Of a stretch of 64,000 nt of DNA, positions 27,464 through 35,785 are shown piece after piece. The stretch comes from Clostridia bacterium (lineage in GTDB: Bacteria; Bacillota_A; Clostridia; Oscillospirales; CAG-272). The position numbers were made by a program, and so were the translations under genes. The notes beneath the pieces are model-generated. The model was not told the origin of the DNA. It did not search any database and saw only the letters and a program-made list of their open reading frames with translations. Position 1 is the first letter of the stretch. Every line of letters starts with the position of its first letter. The DNA is taken from the NCBI GenBank assembly GCA_017453335.1, contig JAFTKI010000070.1, forward strand, positions 39,204 to 103,203. Reading direction: 5' to 3'.

Positions 27464-28849
27464 ATGAAGGGCTTGAAAACGGTTTATATTTGTTCGGAAT
27501 GCGAATACAAATCGCCGAAATGGATGGGAAAATGCCCAAAATGCGGCGCGTGGAATTCCTTTGTGGAGGACGTGGAAAGCACACCTCCCGTACAGTCCGC
27601 GCCCAAGCGCGTCAGCATGATCCCCACCTCCGACGACAATCACGCCGTGGAATTTGCCGACCTGCAGATCCCCGATTATATGCGGCAGAAAACAGGGCTT
27701 TGTGAGCTTGACCGCGTACTTGGCGGCGGCTTGGTTCACGGATCGGTGGTCTTGCTTTCGGGTGAGCCGGGAATCGGTAAATCTACCCTTCTGATGCAGA
27801 TCTGCGACGCGCTGGGTGCCTCCCGCCGTGTGCTTTATATTTCGGGCGAGGAATCGGGCGGACAGCTCAAGCTGCGCGCCAAGCGTCTTGGGATCGGCGG
27901 CAAAAATCTGTTTATTCTTTGTGAAACCAATATTGAAAATATCCTCAAGGAAGCCGAAAAGATCAAGCCCGATGTGATGATCGTCGATTCGATCCAAACC
28001 ATGTATGCCGCATCGGTCAATTCAACGCCCGGCAGCATCACACAGGTCAAGGAAACGGCGCTCTCCTTCATCAACAAAGCAAAATCCAAGGGAACCTCCG
28101 TGATCATGGTGGGACACGTCAACAAGGAAGGCAGTATTGCAGGGCCAAAGGTTTTGGAACACATGGTGGATGCCGTTCTGTATTTTGAGGGAGAGCGTCA
28201 GCAAGCCTACCGCATCATCCGTGCCATCAAAAACCGTTACGGCTCCACCAATGAGATCGGTGTGTTTGAAATGACCGACAAGGGACTGTTGGAGGTGGAA
28301 AATCCTTCCGAAATGCTGCTTGCGGGCAGACCGAAAAATATTTCGGGCAACTGCGCGGTTTGCACGCTGGAAGGAACCCGTCCCTTGATCGCAGAAATAC
28401 AGGCATTGGTCACACCCACCGCCTTCCCCGCTCCAAGACGAACAACCAACGGCATTGATTACAACCGTATGTGCCTGATCATCGCGGTACTCGAAAAACG
28501 CTTGGGATTGAAGTTCTATCAGAACGACGTATACATCAACGTCATTGGCGGTCTGCGCTTGGACGAGCCTGCCTCCGACGTTTCTTTGGCAATGGCACTG
28601 ATCTCCTCGATGACAGACCGCATCATCCCCGACAATCTGATCGCCATCGGTGAATTGGGGCTTGCGGGAGAATGCCGCGCGGTATCCAATTTGGAACAAC
28701 GCGTCAAGGAAGCGGCACGTCTTGGCTTTACCCACGCCATTGTCCCCTACCGCAATGTTGAAAAAAGAAAGCTTGAATGCGAAGGGATCAATATCATTCC
28801 GATCAAAGGCATTTACGAGGTTCTGAGCATGATGAAAAAAGAGGATTGA
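27464..28849 (+). CDS. radA: DNA repair protein RadA
   Basis: A RecA-like helicase that helps branch migration in recombination. Its 461 residues are full length. An N-terminal C4 zinc finger (CSECEYKSPKWMGKCPKCG) is followed by Walker A GEPGIGKSTLLMQI (about residue 105). The RadA motif appears as KNRYG in place of the usual KNRFG. A C-terminal Lon-like domain shows DVSLAMALISS. It stands alone between the amidase gene and a small-RNA gene. Confidence 0.95.
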   Translation: MKGLKTVYICSECEYKSPKWMGKCPKCGAWNSFVEDVESTPPVQSAPKRVSMIPTSDDNHAVEFADLQIPDYMRQKTGLCELDRVLGGGLVHGSVVLLSGEPGIGKSTLLMQICDALGASRRVLYISGEESGGQLKLRAKRLGIGGKNLFILCETNIENILKEAEKIKPDVMIVDSIQTMYAASVNSTPGSITQVKETALSFINKAKSKGTSVIMVGHVNKEGSIAGPKVLEHMVDAVLYFEGERQQAYRIIRAIKNRYGSTNEIGVFEMTDKGLLEVENPSEMLLAGRPKNISGNCAVCTLEGTRPLIAEIQALVTPTAFPAPRRTTNGIDYNRMCLIIAVLEKRLGLKFYQNDVYINVIGGLRLDEPASDVSLAMALISSMTDRIIPDNLIAIGELGLAGECRAVSNLEQRVKEAARLGFTHAIVPYRNVEKRKLECEGINIIPIKGIYEVLSMMKKED

Positions 28850-28940
28850 GCCCTCCCAAATTTAATATTGCCGCAGTGCTCTTGCGGTCGTGCGCTGTTC
28901 TGATCCTGTTCTTTTCAGGAAAATATTTTTCGTTTTTCTA

Positions 28941-28970
28941 TTGACTTTTTTCCGCCGTTTGTGGTACAAT
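28941..28970 (+). promoter_or_regulatory. Promoter of the small RNA gene
   Basis: TTGACT (28941-28946) and TACAAT (28965-28970) are 18 bases apart. No coding frame with a ribosome site follows, only a structured segment and a terminator. Confidence 0.6.
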
Positions 28971-28976
28971 AATCAC

Positions 28977-29094
28977 GAGCCAAAGCAAGCAAGGACGGCT
29001 GGCGGACTTTCCGCCCCTGCTTTGAATTTGCTTTAGCGCGTTTTTTTGGGTGTTCGGCTACCTTGCAACTGTGAGCCGTTCACCCTCTTTTTTT
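28977..29094 (+). ncRNA. Candidate structured small RNA of about 118 nt
   Basis: Transcription is expected to begin near 28977. The 5' half can fold with AAGCA.GG pairing to CCTGCTT around an inner hairpin GGCGGA/TCCGCC. The 3' end is a strong terminator (29048-29085), in which GGGTG-TT-CGGCT pairs with AGCCG-TT-CACCC across a symmetrical internal loop, followed by seven T. I could not match it to SRP RNA, 6S RNA, tmRNA or RNase P. It is free-standing: the next gene, polA, is on the other strand. Confidence 0.55.
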
Positions 29095-29218
29095 ATTGTT
29101 TTTTCTCTATCATGATTTCAAGCTGCTTTATTGCTTCATCGGTCAAGCCCTTAACGCTTTTCAATTCCTTCACTTGAAAATCCCTAAAAATACCCTACAA
29201 AGCGCAAACAGAATATAC

Positions 29219-29265
29219 AAACCGCTTGCAACATCCCTTTTGAGGATACGCTGCAAGCGGTTTTT
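29219..29265. terminator. Inverted repeat, possible bidirectional terminator
   Basis: AAACCGCTTGCA (29219-29230) pairs with TGCAAGCGGTTT (29252-29263), with TTTTT on the plus strand. It could stop minus-strand polA transcripts or plus-strand read-through. The gap 28850-29521 otherwise holds only the small RNA and a repeat. Confidence 0.5.
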
Positions 29266-29350
29266 CGAATTGTATTCCGAAACCCATCAACCGATGGTTC
29301 CAAAAAGCTTTAGCTGTGCAAAGTTTATTAAAACGATTGAAGTGCATAAA

Positions 29351-29480
29351 GGAAGCCTTCTCCTTGAGGAGAAGGTGCCGAGGAACGAGGCGGATGAGGT
29401 GTTGACCCAAACGCCGTCTGCCGACGGCTACACCTCATCAGTCGCCTGCGGCGCCAGCTTCCCCTCAAGGGGAAGCCTCC
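29351..29480. repeat. MITE-like inverted repeat element
   Basis: Two diverged arms face each other. One is a hairpin GCCTTCTCCTTGAGGAGAAGG followed by a CGGATGAGGTG stretch. The other is ACACCTCATCAG followed by the hairpin CTTCCCCTCAAGGGGAAG. The same building blocks occur at 15389-15450 and 49086-49284. There is no coding content. Confidence 0.6.
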
Positions 29481-29521
29481 CCCCTCAAATTGCCACATCC
29501 AAGCTACCAACAAGGATGACT

Positions 29522-32041
29522 TTATTTTGCATCAAACCAGGTGTTTCCGATCTGGATCTCCACGCACAGCGGAACGGTGTAATCCACAGCCTCCTCCATG
29601 GCGACCTTCAAGATTTCCTTTGCCCGTTCGGCACAATCTCTGTGGGCTTCGATCAAAAGCTCGTCATGCACCTGCAAAATCAAGCGCGCATCAATTCCAG
29701 ACTCTGCAAGCATTTTGTGTGCGCGAACCATCGCCAGCTTGATCACGTCGGCGGCGGTTCCCTGAATCGGGCTGTTCATCGCCACGCGCTCGCCAAATTT
29801 TTGCTGCATTTTATTCGTTCCCAAAAGCTCGGGAATCGATCTGCGTCTGCCGAACAGCGTGGTCACGTACCCCTGCTCGTAGCCTGTTTTGATGATATTT
29901 TTCAGATAAGCATCGATCCCCGGGTAGCTTTCCAGATAGCGGTCGATAAACGCCTGTGCCTCGGCTCTGGAAACGCCCAGATCATCGGAAAGCGAGAACG
30001 CACCGATGCCGTACAAAATACCGAAATTGACCGCTTTTGCCTTCTTTCTCATCTCGGGTGTGACCATTTCGGGAGAAACACCGAAAACGGTAGCCGCCGT
30101 GGAGGTATGGATATCCGCACCGCCAAGGAAGGCTTCGATCATATTGCGGTCGCCCGAAATATGCGCCAGAAGACGCAGCTCGATCTGCGAATAATCGGCA
30201 TCAACGATCACGTAATCCTTGTTTTCGGGCAAGAAAAATTTTCTCATCTCGCGCCCAAGCTCGGTACGCACGGGAATGTTTTGCAGGTTCGGCTCGGTGG
30301 AGGAAAGTCTGCCCGTTGCCGTTCCCGTTTGCTTGAAGGTGGTATGCACGCGTCCGTTTTCGTCGGCGACCTTCAAAAGTCCGTCGGTATAGGTGCTTTT
30401 GAGCTTTGTGACCTGTCTGTAATCCAAAATATCCTCAATGATCGGATGTGCGGGACGCAGCTTTTCCAGGATCTCCGCGTTGGTGGAATATCCCGTTTTG
30501 GTCTTCTTTGCGTGCGGAAGACCAAGCGTATCGAACAGGATCTCGCCAAGCTGCTTGGGAGAATTGATGTTGAAGGTCTTCCCTGCGTGGAAATAGATCT
30601 GCGACTCCAGAAGTGCCGCTACAGATCCGAGCTTCTCACCGTAATCGGCAATGCCCTCCCGATCGATATAAAATCCCGTACGCTCCATGTCGGCAAGCAC
30701 TGCGGCAAGCGGCATTTCCAGCGTATGGAACAGCTCCTCCTGTCCGCTCTCCCGAAGCTTTTCCAGAATCGGTGCGTACAAACGGAAAATATACGCCGTG
30801 CGCACGGTTTCGTCGGGTAAGGTCGCTCCGAGATAGTCCGAGATCAGAGTCCCAAGCTCATAATTGCTTTTGGAGGAATTGACAAGGTATGCGCCAAGCA
30901 TCACGTCAAAGAGCGAAAGTTCACGGAAGGAGTTATCGGTATATCGCTTGTAAAGCTGCTTTGCATCGTAGCAGATCAGCGTTTTTCCTTGCAAAACGCC
31001 GTAAAAATCGGCAATCGGAGCATTTGTTTCCCAAATTTCCGCACCGTTTGAAAAGTGCAAGCTGTCTTCATTGATCTCAAACGCAATACAGTCTGCCGCC
31101 TGCAGCTTTTCAGTCAATGCATCGCGGTCAAGTGAGATGCTTTGGATCTCCGCGCTTTCCTTGGCACTTCCCTCCTCATGCTCCAGGTCGAAGCGCTTGA
31201 GAAATGCCGAAAATTCCAAGCGCAAAAAGAGCTGCTTTGCGGCGGCACGGTCGAGCCCCTGATTGGCAAGTGCCTCCAAGCCAAAGCCAAGCGGTACCTC
31301 GCGGCAGATGCGTGCCAGATTTTGGGAGAGGTATGCCAAGTCCCGTCCGCTCTCCAGCTTTCCTCTGACCGACGGCGTGTGCTTGGCGGTGGGAAGCTGC
31401 TCGTATACGCCATCCAGGGAACCGAATTCGGCGATCAGCTTGAGTGCGGTCTTCTCGCCAATGCCCGGAACACCCGGAATGTTATCGGAGCTATCCCCCA
31501 TCAGCGCCTTTACGTCAACGAACTGCGAGGAACGAACGCCGTACTTCTCAAAAAATTTCGATTCGTCCATGTCAATCGTTTCGGCATTGGTTGCCAGAAG
31601 AACGTGAACACTCGGGCTGATCAGCTGCAGGGAGTCGCGGTCGCCCGTCATAATATAGGCCTCCGTGTCCGAATCCTCGCACATCTGTGCCAGCGTTCCC
31701 AGAATATCGTCCGCCTCATAGCCCTCTTTTTCCAGAACGTGATACCCCAGAGCCTTCAAAAGCTCCTTCGCCACGGGAAGCTGCATGGCAAGCTCCTCGG
31801 GCATCGGACGTCTGCCTGCCTTGTAAGCGTCGTACATCTTGTGGCGGAAGGTGGGTGCCTTCAGATCGAACGCCACGGCGCAATAGTCGGGAGAGACCGC
31901 CTCTGCCTGACGGCTGATCATATTTACAAGACCATAGAGCGCGTTGGTATAAAAGCCGTCCTTCGTTGTTAAGGGACGGATTCCGTAGAAAGCACGGTTG
32001 AGGATACTGTTGCCATCAATGGCAAGCAATTTTTTCTTCAT
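29522..32041 (-). CDS. polA: DNA polymerase I
   Basis: Repair and Okazaki-fragment polymerase, 839 residues from ATG 32041 (AAAGG nine bases upstream; MKKKLLAIDGNSILNRAF). Residues 1-290 are the 5'-3' exonuclease (NIPGVPGIGEKTA helix-hairpin-helix). The middle 3'-5' exonuclease-like domain is degenerate: the usual DxE site reads AFEIN, so proofreading is unlikely, as in Bacillus and Taq enzymes. The polymerase domain has motif A DADYSQIELRLLA, motif B KAKAVNFGILYG and motif C LQVHDELLIE. It is a single-gene unit. Confidence 0.96.
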   Translation of the reverse strand: MKKKLLAIDGNSILNRAFYGIRPLTTKDGFYTNALYGLVNMISRQAEAVSPDYCAVAFDLKAPTFRHKMYDAYKAGRRPMPEELAMQLPVAKELLKALGYHVLEKEGYEADDILGTLAQMCEDSDTEAYIMTGDRDSLQLISPSVHVLLATNAETIDMDESKFFEKYGVRSSQFVDVKALMGDSSDNIPGVPGIGEKTALKLIAEFGSLDGVYEQLPTAKHTPSVRGKLESGRDLAYLSQNLARICREVPLGFGLEALANQGLDRAAAKQLFLRLEFSAFLKRFDLEHEEGSAKESAEIQSISLDRDALTEKLQAADCIAFEINEDSLHFSNGAEIWETNAPIADFYGVLQGKTLICYDAKQLYKRYTDNSFRELSLFDVMLGAYLVNSSKSNYELGTLISDYLGATLPDETVRTAYIFRLYAPILEKLRESGQEELFHTLEMPLAAVLADMERTGFYIDREGIADYGEKLGSVAALLESQIYFHAGKTFNINSPKQLGEILFDTLGLPHAKKTKTGYSTNAEILEKLRPAHPIIEDILDYRQVTKLKSTYTDGLLKVADENGRVHTTFKQTGTATGRLSSTEPNLQNIPVRTELGREMRKFFLPENKDYVIVDADYSQIELRLLAHISGDRNMIEAFLGGADIHTSTAATVFGVSPEMVTPEMRKKAKAVNFGILYGIGAFSLSDDLGVSRAEAQAFIDRYLESYPGIDAYLKNIIKTGYEQGYVTTLFGRRRSIPELLGTNKMQQKFGERVAMNSPIQGTAADVIKLAMVRAHKMLAESGIDARLILQVHDELLIEAHRDCAERAKEILKVAMEEAVDYTVPLCVEIQIGNTWFDAK

Positions 32042-32075
32042 TTTCGGCATCCTTTCATCATAAAACACTACTGTT

Positions 32076-32104
32076 AGTTTACCACAAAATACCGAAAAAG
32101 TCAA
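32076..32104 (-). promoter_or_regulatory. Promoter of polA
   Basis: TTGACT (32099-32104) and TAAACT (32076-32081) on the minus strand are 17 bases apart, 35 bases before polA. Confidence 0.6.
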
Positions 32105-32119
32105 TTAAAATATAACAAA

Positions 32120-32141
32120 AGCGGAAGAATTCTCTTCCGCT
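32120..32141 (-). terminator. Terminator of the rubredoxin gene
   Basis: A 9-bp stem AGCGGAAGA/TCTTCCGCT with a four-base loop just after the rubredoxin stop. On the minus strand it is followed by TTTGTTATATTTT. It overlaps the region upstream of the polA -35. Confidence 0.65.
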
Positions 32142-32149
32142 GATCAAAA

Positions 32150-32335
32150 TTATATTTCATCCTCGTCGCTATCGCGCATTTCCTCGGTAAAATCCTCTTT
32201 GCCCGCACCGCACAAGGGACAGGTCCAATCGCTTGGCAGATCCTCAAAATCGGTGTGTTCCTCGATTCCGTTCTCAGGATCTCCCAGCGTGGGATTATAC
32301 TCATAACCGCAAAGCTCACAAACATGAATCAACAT
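32150..32335 (-). CDS. Rubredoxin
   Basis: A 61-residue one-iron electron carrier. The iron ligands are the pairs CELCGY (Cys 6 and 9) and CPLCGA (about Cys 39 and 42), with the conserved WTCP context. Family members are 52-60 residues, and here the extra length is an acidic tail. It is monocistronic. In anaerobes rubredoxins often serve oxygen- or peroxide-detoxifying enzymes; no partner gene is adjacent. Confidence 0.92.
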   Translation of the reverse strand: MLIHVCELCGYEYNPTLGDPENGIEEHTDFEDLPSDWTCPLCGAGKEDFTEEMRDSDEDEI

Positions 32336-32388
32336 TCTGTCTTTCTCCTTTTTCTCAATAGAAATTACTCATCAAAAATACGCAAATT

Positions 32389-32417
32389 ATAATATACCAA
32401 ACTACGCTTTTTGTCAA
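32389..32417 (-). promoter_or_regulatory. Promoter of the rubredoxin gene
   Basis: TTGACA (32412-32417) and TATTAT (32389-32394) on the minus strand are 17 bases apart, 54 bases before the gene. Confidence 0.65.
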
Positions 32418-32558
32418 TAGCCTTTTTGCATATTTTTTGAATCGTTATGCAAAAAATTTATTCGCATTTTGTATAACGCGGACACATCTTCACGGACAGT
32501 GTATGCACACGGCGCAAAAAGGCAATGCAAAATTGAAAAAAACACCATATTTTTGTGC

Positions 32559-32586
32559 CTTGCATCATAAACTGTTTTGATGCAAG
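32559..32586 (+). promoter_or_regulatory. Inverted repeat touching the ribosome site of the flippase gene
   Basis: CTTGCATCA (32559-32567) and TGATGCAAG (32578-32586) form a perfect 9-bp stem with a ten-base loop. The right arm runs directly into AAGGAGG, the ribosome site of the gene at 32599. It could be an operator or an RNA switch for translation. Confidence 0.4.
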
Positions 32587-32598
32587 GAGGAACGAACC

Positions 32599-34200
32599 AT
32601 GGAAAAACACGCAAAGCAGATCTTTTGGAACACGATTCTTCTGACCGCCGCAACCTTGCTGGTGCGTACGGTTGGGGTAAGCTTTCAGGTGTTCGTCTCC
32701 AACCGTGCGGGAGCCGAAGCGATGGGACTGTTTTCCCTGCTGTCGGGCGTTTACGGTTTCGCGCTCACGCTTGCGACCTCGGGGATCCATCTGGGCGTTA
32801 CGCACCTGATCGTGGATGCGATCGGTCGCGGGCAACCCGGCAGAATCGCCCCCGCAATGCGTCGGGCTACGCTCTACGCACTCTTTTTCGGCGTTGGTTC
32901 TTCCCTGTTGCTCAGTGCCTTTGCCGAAACGGTGGGAACCGTATGGCTCAAGGATGTAAGAACGGTATCCTCGCTGCGTCTGCTTGCGCTCTCGCTTCCG
33001 CTGATCTCGCTCTCCTCCGCCTTCGGAGGATATTTCACGGCGGTTCGCAGAACCTTCAAAAACGCAACCGTGCAGGTATTTGAGCAAGCGATCAAGATCG
33101 GCGCGACCATGTATCTGCTTGCCGCAGGCGTTGCAGGTGACGTGGAAAAGACCTGCTGTGCCCTGGTCCTCGGAGGCGCACTTGCCGAGGTCGCTTCATT
33201 CCTTTTGAACATGATCCTGTTTTTATACGATAAAAGACGGCACTTTCCGCAAAAAAGCAACGCTGAGGGAAGTCGGGACGGAATCCTGCTTCTCAAAACA
33301 TCCTTACCCGTTGCGCTGACCGCTTATGCGCGCTCGGGGCTGGTAACGCTGGAGCATATTCTCATTCCCGAGGGACTGCGCAACAGTGGAAGCTCACACG
33401 GCGCGGCGCTCGTCGCTTACGGCAGCATTCACAGCATGGCACTTCCCATCATCTTTTACCCTGCAGCGCTGATCTCCTCGTGCGCGGGACTCCTTGTTCC
33501 CGAAATTGCCGAATGCCACGTCCGCAAATGCACACGCAGGATCGGATATATGATCTCCCGCGTGTGGTGGCTCTCGCTGGTCTTCTCGATCGCCGTTGCG
33601 GGAATTCTGATCTTTTTTTCCGAGGAGATCGGAGAGACGCTGTACCCCGGAACCGATACGGGCAGATTCATTCGGCTCTTGGCTCCTCTGATTCCGATCA
33701 TGTACATCGACACCGCGACCGACGCCGTGATGAAAGGGCTTGGTGAGCAGATCTATTCCATGAAGATCAACATTGCCGACGCACTGATCTCGGTGATCTT
33801 AGTCTGGCTTCTGATCCCCCGCTATGGGATCGAGGGATACCTGTTCACGATCTATTTTTCCGAGTCCTTCAATACCGTATTGAGTATTTCCCATCTTTTA
33901 TCGATCACCTCTCCGAAGATCCACCCCGTGAAATGGGTCATCAAGCCGCTTCTGGCAATCGTGGGAGCTACAACAACCGTACATCTCCTGCTGCAAAAAA
34001 GCGGCCTGCAGATCGAGCCTGCGGGACTTTCCATTGCCGTTCACATTCTGTTGGTGCTTGTCGTTTATCTTGTCCTTTTGCTGCTTTTGGGAGGAGTTGA
34101 CCGAGAGGATGCCGAATGGTTTGCCTCCCTGTTTTGCAAAAAAAGCCGCACACGGTCGGCTGAAGGATCAGACGAGAACGGTGCGGCTGTTGATTCATAA
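32599..34200 (+). CDS. Polysaccharide flippase of the SpoVB/MurJ-like (MOP) family
   Basis: A 533-residue integral membrane protein with about 14 hydrophobic segments, matching oligosaccharide flippases of the MOP superfamily. The N-terminal LLVRTVGVSFQVFVSNRAGAE and early GLFSLLSGVYGF resemble SpoVB, needed for spore cortex. The neighbouring genes on the opposite strand encode dipicolinate synthase, which supports a sporulation role. A MurJ-like role in lipid II export cannot be excluded. The start follows AAGGAGG by eight bases. Its stop overlaps the end of dpaB by a few bases (convergent). Confidence 0.8.
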   Translation: MEKHAKQIFWNTILLTAATLLVRTVGVSFQVFVSNRAGAEAMGLFSLLSGVYGFALTLATSGIHLGVTHLIVDAIGRGQPGRIAPAMRRATLYALFFGVGSSLLLSAFAETVGTVWLKDVRTVSSLRLLALSLPLISLSSAFGGYFTAVRRTFKNATVQVFEQAIKIGATMYLLAAGVAGDVEKTCCALVLGGALAEVASFLLNMILFLYDKRRHFPQKSNAEGSRDGILLLKTSLPVALTAYARSGLVTLEHILIPEGLRNSGSSHGAALVAYGSIHSMALPIIFYPAALISSCAGLLVPEIAECHVRKCTRRIGYMISRVWWLSLVFSIAVAGILIFFSEEIGETLYPGTDTGRFIRLLAPLIPIMYIDTATDAVMKGLGEQIYSMKINIADALISVILVWLLIPRYGIEGYLFTIYFSESFNTVLSISHLLSITSPKIHPVKWVIKPLLAIVGATTTVHLLLQKSGLQIEPAGLSIAVHILLVLVVYLVLLLLLGGVDREDAEWFASLFCKKSRTRSAEGSDENGAAVDS

Positions 34201-34755
34201 GAACAGCTTACGGAATTGCCTTCCCTCAAAGGCAGCCTTCAGGGTCGGCAAAAGCAGTGAGAAATCCGCAACCAGTGAATGCGGCTTTTTCTCGGGATCA
34301 TCCTGTACCATCGGAACGAAATAAACCTGCTTGCGGGACAGAAGTGTGGCAATATTCTTCAAATTTGCCGAGAGTGCGTCGTTTGACGCCAAGGAGATCA
34401 CCAAGGGGCGGTCACTGCGCAGGTGTGCCTTTGCCGCCATACAGACCGCAGTGTCGGTAATTCCGTTTGCGATCTTTGCCAGAGTATTTCCCGTACACGG
34501 CGAAATGATCAGGGCATCCAGAGGCGAGCGAGGTCCCAGCGGCTCGGCATCCACCACGGTTCGGATCACGGGGCGTGAGCAGATCTCTTCTACCCTTTCG
34601 CAAAGCTCCTTTGCCGTTCCAAAGCGCGTATCGGTCACATAGACCGTTTCACTCAGGATGGGCTGTATCTCGTATCCCGAAGCGATCAGATTTTGCAGCT
34701 CGGTAAGCGCACGCGCGTGTGTGCAAAAGGAGCCACAAAATGCGTAACCTAACAT
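34195..34755 (-). CDS. spoVFB: Dipicolinate synthase subunit B
   Basis: A flavoprotein-like subunit of dipicolinate synthase, which makes the calcium chelator of spore cores in the mother cell. Its 186 residues have the opening MLGYAFCGSFCTHARALTEL and the middle block ISPCTGNTLAKIANGITD, both characteristic. It lies 34 bases after spoVFA. Confidence 0.93.
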   Translation of the reverse strand: MLGYAFCGSFCTHARALTELQNLIASGYEIQPILSETVYVTDTRFGTAKELCERVEEICSRPVIRTVVDAEPLGPRSPLDALIISPCTGNTLAKIANGITDTAVCMAAKAHLRSDRPLVISLASNDALSANLKNIATLLSRKQVYFVPMVQDDPEKKPHSLVADFSLLLPTLKAAFEGRQFRKLFL

Positions 34756-34789
34756 TGTTCATCCATCCTTTCATCAAAGAGTCAAGCAA

Positions 34790-35689
34790 TCAGACGGATC
34801 GAATTTCCAACAACTCCATAACGGTTTGCGCAAGGATCACTCCCGCGCTTTCGGGGGTACATTTTCCGGGGAGCGCAGTCCCCCACACGGTGCGCAGGCC
34901 CAGCTCGTGCGCTGCACCGATGTCAATGCCGCCGGGTGCCGATGCAAGATCGATGAGCACACAGTTCTTCGGAACGGTCTCCAAAACGCCTCTTGTGAAA
35001 AGCCATGTCGGAACGGTGTTGAAGACCGCACGGCAGGCATCGGGAAGACTTTTGAGTGCCGTATAATTGTCTTTTTTGTCAAAAAGCACCACGGTATGGC
35101 CGTTCACCTCTGCTTCGGCAAGCACCTCGCACCGTCTTGCATATACAGTAACCCTTGCGCCAAGCGCCTTCAGCTTGCTTGCCAACAGCTTGCCGATCCT
35201 GCCATAGCCAATCACAGCACAAACCAATCCGTCCATGGTTATGGGAAGCTCCTGCATGGCAATTGCGATCGCCCCCTCTGCCGTTGGAACGGCATTCCTT
35301 TGCTGCAGGCTCTCGGATCGGAAGTAATCCACCAGCGTAACGCCATGCTTCTCGGCAAGCTCATAAAGTGCTTCCGTGAAGCGGCCGCCGTACAGCGTTT
35401 TTCCTTGCATACGCTCAAAGAGTGCAGACAGGCGCAGTGATGTGTCGGCACCGCCGAGCGGGCAGTTGACACGCACCCCATCAACCGATGCGGGCAACGG
35501 AAGAAGAACCGTATCTGCTTCCGAAGCTGCGTCCTCCCAACTATCACATACAATTGCCGTGCCAACCGCACCGCAGCAATCTCCCAATCCCCACACGAAA
35601 GCCTGATATCCGCTCTCGCCCAGCCGCTTCGCCATTGCGATCTGGCGGGCATCTCCCCCGAGAACCGCCAGCCGTTGCTTTGTTGCCAT
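34790..35689 (-). CDS. spoVFA: Dipicolinate synthase subunit A
   Basis: A 299-residue Rossmann-type subunit. Residues 1-40 (LAVLGGDARQIAMAKRLGE) and the central GLVCAVIGYGRIGKLLASKL form the nucleotide-binding part. DLASAPGGID follows. With subunit B it converts a diaminopimelate-pathway intermediate to dipicolinate. CATATTATG upstream (near 35725-35733 on the minus strand) resembles a sigma-K -10 box (CATANNNTA), as expected for mother-cell genes, but I see no clear -35. Confidence 0.93.
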   Translation of the reverse strand: MATKQRLAVLGGDARQIAMAKRLGESGYQAFVWGLGDCCGAVGTAIVCDSWEDAASEADTVLLPLPASVDGVRVNCPLGGADTSLRLSALFERMQGKTLYGGRFTEALYELAEKHGVTLVDYFRSESLQQRNAVPTAEGAIAIAMQELPITMDGLVCAVIGYGRIGKLLASKLKALGARVTVYARRCEVLAEAEVNGHTVVLFDKKDNYTALKSLPDACRAVFNTVPTWLFTRGVLETVPKNCVLIDLASAPGGIDIGAAHELGLRTVWGTALPGKCTPESAGVILAQTVMELLEIRSV

Positions 35690-35785
35690 GTCTATTCATC
35701 CTTTCTATCATGCTAACAATAACATAATATGACAAAAAGCCGCCAATCGATACCGAAAAGCAGCTTTCTGACGGATTTTATTCTT

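Noticed and set aside
28977..29094. SRP RNA or 6S RNA identity for the small RNA
   Set aside because: The conserved SRP apical loop and the long 6S stem with central bubble are not visible.
29096..30820. 574-codon plus-strand frame starting near the small RNA
   Set aside because: It runs through a repeat and then antisense to polA, with no ribosome site and no recognisable protein.
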